64,000 nucleotides of DNA, taken from an uncultured Pseudomonadales bacterium (lineage in GTDB: Bacteria; Pseudomonadota; Gammaproteobacteria; Pseudomonadales; Porticoccaceae). The translations under genes were made by a program, and so were the position numbers. The first letter of the stretch is position 1. Every line of letters begins with the position of its first letter. Shown here piece by piece: positions 54,046-63,746 of the stretch. The stretch spans positions 124,001-188,000 of the forward strand of contig CALSRZ010000002.1 of the NCBI GenBank assembly GCA_943788895.1. Reading direction: 5' to 3'. Under the pieces are notes generated by a model that was given only the letters and a program-made list of their open reading frames with translations, did not search any database and was not told the origin of the DNA.

Positions 54046-55404
54046 ATGGATATCCTGCAGACAATCTTTTTTACCCTGATCGCTCTGGGTGTGCTGGTGA
54101 GTTTTCACGAGTACGGCCACTTCTGGGTGGCGCGTCGCTGTGGTGTCAAGGTGCTGAAATTCTCCATTGGTTTTGGTACACCTCTGCTGCGCTGGAAGGA
54201 TTCTCAGGATACTGAATTTGTTATTGCCGCTCTACCACTTGGTGGCTACGTAAAGATGGTCGATGAGCGCGAGGGCAATGTGGCTGAAGAGGATCTACCT
54301 TTCGCCTTTACCCGCAAGTCTGTCTGGCAGCGTATAGCCATAGTTGCGGCTGGTCCTGCTGCCAATTTTTTACTCGCCCTGGTAGCCTTTTGGATTGTAT
54401 TTTTATCCGGTGAGCGCGGTATTGCCCCTGTCGCTGGTCAGGTCAATGCAGGCTCTCTGGCCGCTGAGGCCGGTTTTGAAACCGGTACTGAGATTATTGC
54501 AGTCGATGGCAAGCCGACGGCAACCTGGAGCGCGGCTACCCGCCAGTTATTTGGCTATATAGGTACTAGCGGAGATATTCCCTTTACCGTCACTTATCCC
54601 GATTCAAATATCCAATATCAGCTGCTGGTGCCGGTCGACAGATGGCTGCGTGATGCCGAGGAACCCTCGCCACTTCGCGAGCTGGGAATCAATCCACCCT
54701 TTGAGCTGGAATCGCTAAATCTGGTCGCAGTTTCGGAAGAGGGTGCTGGTTACAGTGCCGGTCTGCGCGATGGCGACCGTCTGCTGGCAATTGATGATGT
54801 GGATATCCGCAGTATTGAAACCTTTGTTGAGCGTATCGCCGCCAGCCCCGGTGTTAGTGTCGGTCTGCTGGTCGAGCGCGAGTCTGGTCAGCAGCTTATC
54901 CAGGTGGTGCCGCGACTGGTCGAACGCGACGGTGAGCAGGTAGGGCAGTTGGGTGTCCAGCTCTCCTCAGTAGGCCGCTATCCAGAGGCCCTATTGCGCA
55001 CCGTTGACTATGGGCCTCTCGGCGCTATAGCGCGGGCTGCCGATGAGACTGTCGAGACTAGCGCCTTTGTCCTCGAATCGATTGGTAAATTGCTCATGGG
55101 TGAGCTTTCACCGAAGAATCTCAGCGGCCCAATTACCATTGCCAAGGTTGCCGGTGACACCGCCAAATCTGGATTCGACAATTTTATTCGCTTTATCGCT
55201 ATTCTCAGTATAATGCTCGGCGTAATGAATCTATTGCCAATACCTGTATTGGACGGTGGCCACCTTGTCTACTATCTGATTGAGATAGTCAAAGGTTCGC
55301 CAGTCTCAGACAGCGTGCAATTGGTTGGCTATAAAGTCGGGTTCTTTATGCTGATGGGGTTAATGGTATTTGCTACTTATAATGATGTTATGCGGGCTTT
55401 TTAA
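54046..55404 (+). CDS. rseP: site-2 intramembrane protease RseP
   Basis: 452 residues. The zinc motif HEYGH is at 21-25 in the first membrane helix, and the third ligand is in LLPIPVLDGGHLVYYL. Two PDZ domains occupy about residues 115-305 in the periplasm (GSLAAEAGFETGTEIIAVDG and SAGLRDGDRLLAIDDVDI). It cleaves RseA to release sigma E on envelope stress. It precedes bamA, as in most gammaproteobacteria. Confidence 0.97.
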   Translation: MDILQTIFFTLIALGVLVSFHEYGHFWVARRCGVKVLKFSIGFGTPLLRWKDSQDTEFVIAALPLGGYVKMVDEREGNVAEEDLPFAFTRKSVWQRIAIVAAGPAANFLLALVAFWIVFLSGERGIAPVAGQVNAGSLAAEAGFETGTEIIAVDGKPTATWSAATRQLFGYIGTSGDIPFTVTYPDSNIQYQLLVPVDRWLRDAEEPSPLRELGINPPFELESLNLVAVSEEGAGYSAGLRDGDRLLAIDDVDIRSIETFVERIAASPGVSVGLLVERESGQQLIQVVPRLVERDGEQVGQLGVQLSSVGRYPEALLRTVDYGPLGAIARAADETVETSAFVLESIGKLLMGELSPKNLSGPITIAKVAGDTAKSGFDNFIRFIAILSIMLGVMNLLPIPVLDGGHLVYYLIEIVKGSPVSDSVQLVGYKVGFFMLMGLMVFATYNDVMRAF

Positions 55405-55446
55405 AGTCGCTTTAAAAGATAACTAAAATTGGATTTTAATAATTAC

Positions 55447-57783
55447 ATGAAGAATTTCTTCAGTGGTATCCTTATTGCCCTTTTTGCTTTTTCGGCATCG
55501 GTCTATGCGGCAGTTTTCCAAGTTGATGATATTCGTATCGAAGGTCTGCAGAGGGTTTCGGCAGGAACGGTGTTTGCCGCTCTGCCTATTAGTGTCGGCG
55601 ATCTAGTCGATCAACCAGCTATTCGTGAGGCGACCCGTTCACTGTTCCGCACCGGCTACTTTTCCGATGTTGTGATGGCTCGGGAAAACGGGGTTTTGGT
55701 CATAGCTTTGGCTGAGCGACCGGCTGTAACGGAAATCAATCTCGACGGTAACAAAGCGATTGAAACTGACCAGCTACTCAGTGCTCTGCGCGACAATGGT
55801 CTGGCGGAAGGGCAGATTTTTCGTCAGGTGATTCTCGAGGGCATGACTCAGGAATTGCAGCGTCAATATGTCTCCCAGGGGCGCTATGGTGCTCTGGTTG
55901 AGACTGAAGTGAAACAGTTGCCGCGCAATCGCGTTGCGGTGAATATCAATATTGATGAAGGCGATGTTGCCAAGATCAGGCATATCAATATTGTCGGTAA
56001 TCAGCACTTTACTGAAGAGGAACTGCTTGAGTCCTTTGAGCAAAAAACCACTGGTTGGCTGTCCTGGTTAAGCAGTAATGACAAGTACGCCCGTGAAAAA
56101 CTTTCCGGTGATCTCGAGACTCTCGAGTCCTGGTATCTGGATCGCGGCTACCTGCAGTTTGCTATTGAGTCGACTCAGGTGTCGATCAGCCCGGAAAAAG
56201 AATCCGTGTATATCACCATCAATATCAATGAAGGAGATGTATACAGAGTCAATGAGGTGGAGTTGGCTGGCGAGATGGTGATCCCTGAATCCCATGTTCG
56301 CGCGATGATTATTCTTAAGGAGGGTATGACTTTCTCGCAGACATTAATGACCACGTCTAATGAATATATTACCCGCCGCCTGGGCAATGATGGCTATACC
56401 TTTGCCGAGGTTCAGGGCTTCCCTGAGGTCAATGAAGAAGATAAGACGGCCAAGGTAACCTTTTTAATTAAGCCCGGTATGCGCGCCTATGTTCGACGTG
56501 TCGAGTTCCGCGGCAATACCAAGACTGCTGACTCAGTGCTGCGTCGCGAGATGCGCCAGATGGAGTCGGCCTCAGCCAACAATGCACTGATTGAAATGTC
56601 GAAAGTGCGTCTCGAACGCCTTGGCTTCTTTAAAGAGGTCAATGTAGAAAATATCCCGGTTGCCGGCACCAATGACCAGATTGATGTGGTCTATACGGTT
56701 GAAGAGCAACCCTCTGGCTCAATTGGTGCCAGCGTTGGTTATGCTCAGGGCACTGGCCTGATTATCGGCGCCAATCTCAGTGAAAATAATTTCCTCGGTA
56801 CCGGCAAGAAGGTGGGTATAGGCATAAATCGCAGTACCTACCAGAGCTCATTGAATTTAAGTTATACCGAGCCCTATTTTACTACTGATGGGGTCAGTGT
56901 TGGCTACAGTCTGTTTGCCCGCGAGACCGATTACGATGAGATCAATGTTGCCAGCTTCTCAACCAATACCTATGGCGCTTCAGTAAACTGGGGTTATCCG
57001 GTCTCGGAAATTCAGCGTATTGGTTTTGGTCTTGGCTATGAAAATCTAGATCTACAAACCGGCTCTTTTGCCTCCCAGGAAATTTCCGATTTTGTCGCCG
57101 CTAACGGTTCAGATTTTGATGTGTTTAACGCTAATGTCAACTGGGTTAAGTCGACCCTAAACCGCGGTGTCTTTGCCACCAGAGGTACCTCTCAGCGCCT
57201 GGGTGTTGATATTGCGCTGCCTGGTTCAGGATTGGAATACTACAAAATCACCTATTCAGGACAGCATTTGCGAAAGCTGTATCGCGGGCTATCCCTAAAG
57301 CTGAGAACTGATCTCGGCTATGGTGAGTCCTATGGCGATACCACCCAGATGCCTTTCTTTAAGAATTTTTATGGCGGTGGCTTTGGTTCCGTACGTGGAT
57401 TTAAGCGTAATACATTGGGGCCCCAGGATACTCCCTGTGCTGATTGTGACGGAGCCTTTTTCGACGACCCGGATCCAATCGGCGGCAATGTACAGATCGA
57501 ATTTGGTGCGGAAGTGATCTTTCCTCTACCGTTTATTAAAGACCAGCGTTCAGTCCAATCTACATTCTTTTTTGATGCTGGTAATATATTCAACACCAAG
57601 TGTGGGGACGATCAGGAAATTTGCGATTCGCCAGAATTTGGCGAATTGCGTTATTCGGTTGGTGTAGGTGCAACCTGGTTAAGTGGTTTTGGTCCAATTA
57701 CGTTTAGTTTTGCCAAGCCATTTAACGCTAGTGAATCAGATGAGACTGAAGTGTTTCAGTTCTCGCTGGGCAATCAATTTTAA
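55447..57783 (+). CDS. bamA: outer membrane protein assembly factor BamA
   Basis: 778 residues from ATG 55447 (MKNFFSGILIALFAFSASVYA, signal peptide); a TTG at 55429 is in frame but would place six residues ahead of the signal. Five POTRA domains cover about residues 23-420, then the 16-stranded beta-barrel. The conserved loop VRGF is in FGSVRGFKRNTLGP, and the final Phe of FSLGNQF is the outer-membrane targeting end. It inserts beta-barrel proteins. It is followed by skp. Confidence 0.97.
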   Translation: MKNFFSGILIALFAFSASVYAAVFQVDDIRIEGLQRVSAGTVFAALPISVGDLVDQPAIREATRSLFRTGYFSDVVMARENGVLVIALAERPAVTEINLDGNKAIETDQLLSALRDNGLAEGQIFRQVILEGMTQELQRQYVSQGRYGALVETEVKQLPRNRVAVNINIDEGDVAKIRHINIVGNQHFTEEELLESFEQKTTGWLSWLSSNDKYAREKLSGDLETLESWYLDRGYLQFAIESTQVSISPEKESVYITININEGDVYRVNEVELAGEMVIPESHVRAMIILKEGMTFSQTLMTTSNEYITRRLGNDGYTFAEVQGFPEVNEEDKTAKVTFLIKPGMRAYVRRVEFRGNTKTADSVLRREMRQMESASANNALIEMSKVRLERLGFFKEVNVENIPVAGTNDQIDVVYTVEEQPSGSIGASVGYAQGTGLIIGANLSENNFLGTGKKVGIGINRSTYQSSLNLSYTEPYFTTDGVSVGYSLFARETDYDEINVASFSTNTYGASVNWGYPVSEIQRIGFGLGYENLDLQTGSFASQEISDFVAANGSDFDVFNANVNWVKSTLNRGVFATRGTSQRLGVDIALPGSGLEYYKITYSGQHLRKLYRGLSLKLRTDLGYGESYGDTTQMPFFKNFYGGGFGSVRGFKRNTLGPQDTPCADCDGAFFDDPDPIGGNVQIEFGAEVIFPLPFIKDQRSVQSTFFFDAGNIFNTKCGDDQEICDSPEFGELRYSVGVGATWLSGFGPITFSFAKPFNASESDETEVFQFSLGNQF

Positions 57784-57807
57784 TTATAAATAGTAGGGAG
57801 ATATATT

Positions 57808-58332
57808 TTGCGTAATTTGAAAGCACTCTGTTTGGTTTTGGTCGCCGCTATGGCTGCGAGTTTTTCTCTGGCTTCGACAGCTGCAGATAAAATAGCTGTG
57901 GTTGATATTGCCTCGGCAATCTTTAGTTCCAATGCCGCTCAGGAGAGTATTAAGAAGGCGCAGACCAATGCTGATTTTGTTGCCCTCAAAGCCAAGTTTG
58001 AAGGCTCTGTGGCTGATTTCCAGTCCCTGGCCAAAGAAGCTGAATCCAAGCGTCTTACCTGGTCTCAGGAGCAGCTGCAAAGTCATCAGAAGAAAATGGA
58101 ATACGTTAAGGCTGATGCCGAATTGGCCCGTCAAAAAATCCAGGGCGAGCAGAAGCAGTTAGAGCAGCAGATTATGCAGGAGCTGGGTCCTATGGCTCAG
58201 GAAGCTATTCAGGCTGTGGTTACGGAAGAGGGTGTGACTATTCTGCTGCGTGCCGAGTCGGTACTGATCGCTGGCCAGGAGAGTAATCTCACGGCCAAGG
58301 TTGCCGATCGTCTGAACAAGATGACAAAGTAA
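57808..58332 (+). CDS. skp: periplasmic chaperone Skp/OmpH
   Basis: 174 residues with a signal peptide (MRNLKALCLVLVAAMAASFS, cleavage after STA). The mature part is largely long charged helices (ESKRLTWSQEQLQSHQKKME), the tentacles of the trimer. It escorts unfolded outer membrane proteins to BamA. The start is TTG at 57808, supported by AGGGAG 8 bases upstream. Confidence 0.93.
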   Translation: MRNLKALCLVLVAAMAASFSLASTAADKIAVVDIASAIFSSNAAQESIKKAQTNADFVALKAKFEGSVADFQSLAKEAESKRLTWSQEQLQSHQKKMEYVKADAELARQKIQGEQKQLEQQIMQELGPMAQEAIQAVVTEEGVTILLRAESVLIAGQESNLTAKVADRLNKMTK

Positions 58333-58338
58333 AACCCG

Positions 58339-59373
58339 ATGAGTGAAAGCTACTCGCTGGATGAAGTCGCCGCGTTCCTCAATGCTGAGCTGCGTGGCGA
58401 TCCGCTGACGCAGATAAGTGGTTTGAATACGCTGCAAAATGCTGGCTCTGGTGAGCTGGCATTTTTGGCAAATGAGAAATACGCCAGCCAGTTGGCCAAC
58501 AGCACTGCCGAGGCGGTTATTCTCTCAGCCAGACATATCCCCAATATTGATAACTACAGTGGCGCTCTGTTGATACTGGATAACCCCTATCTGGGTTATG
58601 CGCAGATATCCAAGTGGTTTGATCCGGCACCGCAAGCGCCGGCTGGTGTTCATCCCTCGGCAATTGTCGATGTGTCGGCGCGTATTGGTGCCAATGTTTC
58701 TATTGGCGCAAATGTCGTTGTTGACGCTGATGCGGTTATCGCGGATAACTGCTGTTTGGCGCCGGGTTGCTATATAGGTTCACGCAGCCAGCTTGGTGAG
58801 GGCTCGCGGATTTCCGCCAATGTATCGATCTATCACGATGTCAGTATCGGCAGTGGGGCGGTTATCCACAGCGGTGCGGTAATTGGTGCCGATGGTTTTG
58901 GCTTTGCCCCTGATGGAGCCGGAAGCTGGCAGAAGATCTACCAGATTGGTGGTGTGGTGATTGGCGACAATGTTGAAATAGGCGCCTGTACAACCATTGA
59001 TCGTGGTGCGCTGGGTGACACCCGAATAGGCAATGGGGTGATTATTGATAATCACGTGCAGATAGCCCATAACGTCGTGGTTGGTGATAACAGTGCTATG
59101 GCTGCTTATTCGGGGATTGCCGGTAGTTCTACCCTGGGTCGAAACTGTATTTTAGCTGGCGATGCCTGTCTAGTTGGACATATTGATGTCTGTGATAATG
59201 TGCAGGTAATGGCTCGCTCGCTAGTGACCAAGTCTATTGAAAAGCCCGGCTCTTATTCATCAGGTGCCACGCCATTGATGGAAACTCGGGAGTGGCGAAA
59301 AAACGCTGTTAGAATAACGCAGCTGGACAGTATTGCTCGCAGGCTTAAAACACTGGAAAACAACAATAACTAA
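58339..59373 (+). CDS. lpxD: UDP-3-O-(3-hydroxymyristoyl)glucosamine N-acyltransferase
   Basis: 344 residues, trimeric left-handed beta-helix; third step of lipid A synthesis. The N-terminal uridine-binding domain has LANEKYASQL; the repeats include GADGFGFAPDGAGSW and IAHNVVVGDNSAMAAYSGIAG with the catalytic His. The start lies six bases after the skp stop. Confidence 0.96.
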   Translation: MSESYSLDEVAAFLNAELRGDPLTQISGLNTLQNAGSGELAFLANEKYASQLANSTAEAVILSARHIPNIDNYSGALLILDNPYLGYAQISKWFDPAPQAPAGVHPSAIVDVSARIGANVSIGANVVVDADAVIADNCCLAPGCYIGSRSQLGEGSRISANVSIYHDVSIGSGAVIHSGAVIGADGFGFAPDGAGSWQKIYQIGGVVIGDNVEIGACTTIDRGALGDTRIGNGVIIDNHVQIAHNVVVGDNSAMAAYSGIAGSSTLGRNCILAGDACLVGHIDVCDNVQVMARSLVTKSIEKPGSYSSGATPLMETREWRKNAVRITQLDSIARRLKTLENNNN

Positions 59374-59434
59374 GAGTCCCTGAAGTCATTATTTGGCTGA
59401 ACTTATAGCGTATAAGTTATGAATTCAGGGCTCT
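59373..59434 (+). other. nested hairpin between lpxD and fabZ
   Basis: Starting at the last base of the lpxD stop, AGAGTCCCTGAA (59373-59384) pairs with TTCAGGGCTCT (59424-59434) with a one-base bulge; inside it AACTTATA/TATAAGTT (59400-59407 and 59411-59418) is a perfect 8-bp hairpin. There is no T run, so it is not a usual terminator. It may be an mRNA processing or stability element. Confidence 0.6.
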
Positions 59435-59461
59435 GGATAATAAGATTAATTATATTTTCAA

Positions 59462-59917
59462 ATGGAATGCACAATGAATATTACTGAAATTATGGAAGTG
59501 TTACCGCATAGGTATCCGTTTCTTTTGGTCGATAGAGTGGTTGAGTTGGTAAAAGGTGAAAAAATTGTCGCCTATAAAAATATTACCGGTAACGAGGAAG
59601 TGTTTAATGGTCATTTCCCCGGTGCGCCAATTTTCCCCGGTGTGATGATTGTTGAAGCTCTGGCTCAGGCCTCCGGGATTCTTGGTTTTGTGACCACCGA
59701 TACAACAGCCAATGATGGTAAATTATATCTATTTGCCGGCCTCGACAAGGTGCGTTTTAAAAGCCCTGTAGTCCCTGGTGACCAGATGATGCTGGAGTCG
59801 GAAGTCGTCGCGGTAAAGCGTCATATCTGGCGTTTCCAAACTCGTGCTACAGTTAACGGCAAGCTCGTCTGTGAAGCGACCCTGCTCTGCGCCTACCAAG
59901 ATAGAGATAAAGTTTAG
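59462..59917 (+). CDS. fabZ: 3-hydroxyacyl-ACP dehydratase
   Basis: 151 residues from ATG 59462; an ATG four codons later (59474, MNITEIMEV) has a slightly better ribosome binding site. The catalytic His51 and Glu65 are in [13 protein letters not shown] and [11 protein letters not shown]. It dehydrates 3-hydroxyacyl-ACP in fatty acid synthesis, drawing from the same pool as LpxA. The stop TAG shares its G with the lpxA GTG start. Confidence 0.96.
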   Translation: MECTMNITEIMEVLPHRYPFLLVDRVVELVKGEKIVAYKNITGNEEVFNGHFPGAPIFPGVMIVEALAQASGILGFVTTDTTANDGKLYLFAGLDKVRFKSPVVPGDQMMLESEVVAVKRHIWRFQTRATVNGKLVCEATLLCAYQDRDKV

Positions 59918-60684
59918 TGATTCATCCGAATGCCATAATTGATCCCTCCGCCAAGATCGGTAACAACGTGACCGTTGGCCCCTGGACTACTATTGGCCCG
60001 GATGTTGAGATTGGTGATGACTGCGATATCGCCTCTCATGTGGTTATCAAGGGCCCGACTACCATGGGCTCTGGCAATAGCATCTTTCAGTTTTCAACCA
60101 TTGGTGATGGTACCCCTGACCTTAAATACAAAGGCGAGCCGACTAAGCTGATTATTGGCGATAACAATGTTATCCGTGAAGGTGTGACAATTCATCGCGG
60201 CACTGTTCAGGATCAGGGTGAGACCGTTATTGGCAACAATAACCTGCTGATGGCCTATGCCCATGTGGGCCATGACTGCGTTATCGGCGACCATGCTATT
60301 CTGGTCAACAATGCCAGTATCTCCGGTCATGTCTATGTCGGCGACTGGGCGATTCTCTCTGGCTATGCGCTGGTTCATCAGTTTGTACATATAGGGGCTC
60401 ACTGCTTTGTCGGTCCGGCAGCCTTTGTCTATCACGATATTCCAGCGTTTATTACCGCCTTTGGCAGTCCTGCTGAACCGCGCACCATCAACCGCGAAGG
60501 ACTTAAGCGCAGAGGCTTTGATGCCGACCAGATCGCTCTGGCCAATCAGGCCTATAAGTTGCTCTACCGTCGTGGCCTGCAGCTGGATGAGTCGATTAAA
60601 GCGATTAAAAAGCTCGGTGATGATCCTCTTATCAAAATGTTTTTGACCTCTCTTGAGAATTCCACCCGCGGCATTATTCGCTAG
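59917..60684 (+). CDS. lpxA: UDP-N-acetylglucosamine acyltransferase
   Basis: 255 residues, hexapeptide-repeat beta-helix; first step of lipid A synthesis. The motif NLLMAYAHVGHDCVIGDHAI carries the catalytic His, and GNSIFQFSTIGDGTPDLKYK is the substrate loop. GTG start sharing one base with the fabZ stop. Confidence 0.97.
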   Translation: MIHPNAIIDPSAKIGNNVTVGPWTTIGPDVEIGDDCDIASHVVIKGPTTMGSGNSIFQFSTIGDGTPDLKYKGEPTKLIIGDNNVIREGVTIHRGTVQDQGETVIGNNNLLMAYAHVGHDCVIGDHAILVNNASISGHVYVGDWAILSGYALVHQFVHIGAHCFVGPAAFVYHDIPAFITAFGSPAEPRTINREGLKRRGFDADQIALANQAYKLLYRRGLQLDESIKAIKKLGDDPLIKMFLTSLENSTRGIIR

Positions 60685-60687
60685 CAT

Positions 60688-61914
60688 ATGGACAGCCAGA
60701 GCCATAGCCAGAGCCACAATAATGCCCCGGTTGATACGGATGGCAGCGCCCCGGTTTTTGCCATAATAGCCGGTGAAGCCTCTGGAGATACCCTGGGCGC
60801 AGATCTGATTCGCGCCCTTAAGCGACTTTTTCCCAACGCCAGATTCGAGGGTATAGGCGGTCCAAAAATGTCTGCCGAGGGATTTGTCTCTCACTACCAG
60901 ATGGATCGACTCTCGGTTATGGGCCTGATCGAACCCCTTAAACGTCTTCCTGAATTACTGCGAATGCGCCGTGAGATTATTCAGCGCTACAGCGACACGC
61001 CTCCCAGTGCCTTTATCGGAATAGACTCGCCGGATTTTAATCTCGGCATTGAAAAGGCACTCCACAGTGCCGGGGTAAAAACCGTTCACTATGTCAGTCC
61101 CTCGGTATGGGCCTGGCGTCAGGGTCGAATCAAAAATATTAAACGCTCGGTTGATCTAATGCTCTGCCTGCTGCCTTTTGAGAAAGCTTTTTATCTGCAG
61201 CACGAAGTTCCTGTAGCCTTTGTCGGTCACCCATTGGCTGGACAGATTCCTCAGCGGCCCGATACCAATGAGGCACGCCAAAGTCTGTCTATTGATCAGG
61301 ACAGACCACTACTAACGATTATGCCTGGCAGTCGTGGCAGCGAAGTAGAACTGATGACCGAGCTGTTTCTCGATGTTGCTGGCGAGTTACTTAAAACCCA
61401 TCCGCAACTGCAGTTTGTAATTCCCGCAGCCAATGCTGACCGCCAACTCCAGCTTGAGGCTATTTTGGCCAGTCGCCCGGAACTGCCGGTAAAATTAATC
61501 GAGCAGCAATCACTGTTGGCCATGGAAGCGGCAGATGCGGTGCTGCTGACCTCTGGCACCACGGCTCTCGAAGCCATGCTGCTAAAAAAGCCGATGGTGG
61601 TTAGCTATCGTATGGGCAATATCAGCTATAAGTTGATCAAGCCATTTATCAAAACCGCCTATGCTTCAATTCCCAATCTTCTGGCCAATAAGATGTTGGT
61701 GCCGGAGTTAATTCAGCAGGACGCGACGGTAGAAAATCTTCGCAGTGCCGTTGTTGCGGCTCTCGACAGCAGTAACCGCGATCAGCTTGTGGCTAGCTTC
61801 GACCAGCTGCATGAACAGATTAATCTGGATTCTGGTAACTGTGCGGCAGCAGCAATAGCCAGATTGATTAGTCAGTCTGAAAACTCTTCTTTGAGTGAGG
61901 AGTCCCCAGAATGA
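60688..61914 (+). CDS. lpxB: lipid-A-disaccharide synthase
   Basis: 408 residues, GT-B glycosyltransferase. The start has a short Ser/His-rich extension ([12 protein letters not shown]) before [18 protein letters not shown]. Family motifs are [23 protein letters not shown] and [12 protein letters not shown]. It joins two lipid A precursors. The stop overlaps the rnhB start by four bases. Confidence 0.96.
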   Translation: MDSQSHSQSHNNAPVDTDGSAPVFAIIAGEASGDTLGADLIRALKRLFPNARFEGIGGPKMSAEGFVSHYQMDRLSVMGLIEPLKRLPELLRMRREIIQRYSDTPPSAFIGIDSPDFNLGIEKALHSAGVKTVHYVSPSVWAWRQGRIKNIKRSVDLMLCLLPFEKAFYLQHEVPVAFVGHPLAGQIPQRPDTNEARQSLSIDQDRPLLTIMPGSRGSEVELMTELFLDVAGELLKTHPQLQFVIPAANADRQLQLEAILASRPELPVKLIEQQSLLAMEAADAVLLTSGTTALEAMLLKKPMVVSYRMGNISYKLIKPFIKTAYASIPNLLANKMLVPELIQQDATVENLRSAVVAALDSSNRDQLVASFDQLHEQINLDSGNCAAAAIARLISQSENSSLSEESPE

Positions 61915-62523
61915 AACCCTGGAATCCTCCATCAGGCGTTAAATTCCTCGCCGGTGTCGATGAAGTCGGGCGCGGGCCTCTCGCTGGTGATGTGGTTACT
62001 GCGGCAGTTATTCTCCCGGCTGATCATGGTATTGAAGGTCTGGCAGATTCCAAAGCCCTGTCCAGCCGACAGCGGGAAAATCTCTATAAAGATATTATTA
62101 GTCGCGCCAGCTGCTGGTGTGTTGCACGCTCTACAGTGGCTGAAATTGATCGTTTTAATATATTGCAGGCGACATTGATGGCTATGCGCCGCGCGGTGAT
62201 GGGGCTTTCTCAGCAGCCTGATTTTGTCGCCGTCGATGGCAACCGGTTGCCTCAGTGGGAGTATCAGCGGTGAGGCTGTGGTTAAGGGTGATGGCCGGGT
62301 AGAGGTTATCAGTGCCGCGTCGATTATCGCCAAAGTGGTTCGCGATGCCGAGATGAAAGCCTTTGATGAGACTTATCCCGGTTACGGGTTTGCCAAGAAT
62401 AAGGGTTATGGCACTGCCCAGCATCTCGAGGCTCTCGGGCGTTTGGGTGCAACGCCAATTCATCGTAGAACCTTTGCTCCGGTTCGCGAGCAGCTTGAGC
62501 TGACCCAGACAGCGCTTTTTTGA
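61911..62523 (+). CDS. rnhB: ribonuclease HII (one frame disruption)
   Basis: Two frames join near 62267 into about 203 residues, the usual size. The first carries the catalytic [16 protein letters not shown] (Asp, Glu) and [11 protein letters not shown]; the second [22 protein letters not shown], where the catalytic Asp sits in the [10 protein letters not shown] motif, and [11 protein letters not shown]. One extra base explains the break. It removes misincorporated ribonucleotides and RNA primers. Located between lpxB and (after a KASIII gene) dnaE. Confidence 0.9.
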
Positions 62524-62633
62524 TTAACGCGATCGCTGTTTAATCGATATAATAATCCCTATAAAGCACGAGCAAATATGAGATAGTTACAGGGACAGCG
62601 AACAATAAAAACAGCGCTGTCACCGAGGATATT
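62524..62633 (+). promoter_or_regulatory. intergenic region before the KASIII gene
   Basis: 110 bp with ATATAATAAT around 62548-62557 as a possible -10 region and a GCGATCGC palindrome at 62530-62537. A short CAGCGCTG palindrome at 62612-62619 precedes the start. A promoter is plausible but no clear -35 is seen. Confidence 0.35.
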
Positions 62634-63746
62634 ATGTTGAGATATGCACAGATAACCGGTTGGGGGAAATACGCGCCACCTCTGCTGATGACTAACGACG
62701 ATATGGCAAAGATTGTCGATACCAGTGATGAGTGGATATTTTCCCGCTCAGGTATTCGCCAGCGTCACTACAGTCATATCTCTACCGGTGATATGGCCTG
62801 GTCTGGCCGCGGAGCAAGCCCTGGCTGCCGCCGCTACCGCTGCCGATGATATCGACCTGATTGTGCTTGGCTCGACCACCCCTGAAGAGATCTGCCCGAA
62901 TACAGCCAGCTATATTAAGAATAAGCTCGGTCGCGTCAAAAGCCGCGGCCTTTGATCTCAATTCCGCCTGTACCAGCTGGTTCTATGGCTTAAATGCGGC
63001 GACAGATATGATTCGTGCTGGCTCTATCAATAAAGCGCTTGGTTATCGGTTCAGAGCGTCTCTCTCTGGCGATGGACTGGCAGAAGCGCGAGTCCTGCTT
63101 TCTGTTTGGCGATGGTGCCGGCGCAGTGCTGATTGAGGCCTCTGATCATCAGTCGGGATTGCTCGCCTCTAAAATCAGCTGTGTGCCCGACAGCCGCGAA
63201 TGCCTGCGTCTTCCCGGTTGGGGTTTGACACCCGAGCACTTCACTGAAGACTTTTTTATCTCCCTGGACTTTGAAGGTCAGGAGATATTTAAAAGCGCGG
63301 TTAAGGGAATGTCCGATGCGATTAATGATGTCCTTGAAAAAGAAAATTTGTCCGCTGAGGATATAGATCTGTTTATTCCCCATCAGGCGAATATTAGAAT
63401 TATCCAGACCCTCGCCAAACGACTGAATTTTCCAATGGAAAAAGTGGTTGTTGCGATTGATGAATATGCCAATACCTCGGCAGCTTCAATTCCTCTGGCA
63501 CTCTGTGATGCCCTTGAAGAGGGGCGGATTAAACCGGGGATGAAAATCCTCACCGCCACCTTTGGAGCCGGCCTCACCTGTGGTGCAGGGGTTATTCATT
63601 GGGGTGATAGGGTTGAACCGCTGGCTGTTTCCGATGCCGCTGTTGCCGACTACGAGGGCACAGTTTTTGATCTGATGGCCGATAGTTTTGTTCACTACGG
63701 TGTCGATGCCAAACATTTATTAAGTAAAGATTCAGCTAAAAGGTAA
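62634..63746 (+). CDS. 3-oxoacyl-ACP synthase III-like protein (three frame disruptions)
   Basis: Four frames join near 62800, 62940 and 63041, each by one extra base, into about 369 residues. In order they show [37 protein letters not shown], the acyl-accepting Cys in [19 protein letters not shown], then [13 protein letters not shown], the His in [17 protein letters not shown] and Asn in [15 protein letters not shown]. This Cys-His-Asn triad is that of FabH-type condensing enzymes. It is about 45 residues longer than E. coli FabH at the C-terminus. It would condense an acyl-CoA with malonyl-ACP; the substrate is unknown. It separates rnhB from dnaE, which are usually neighbours. Confidence 0.85.
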
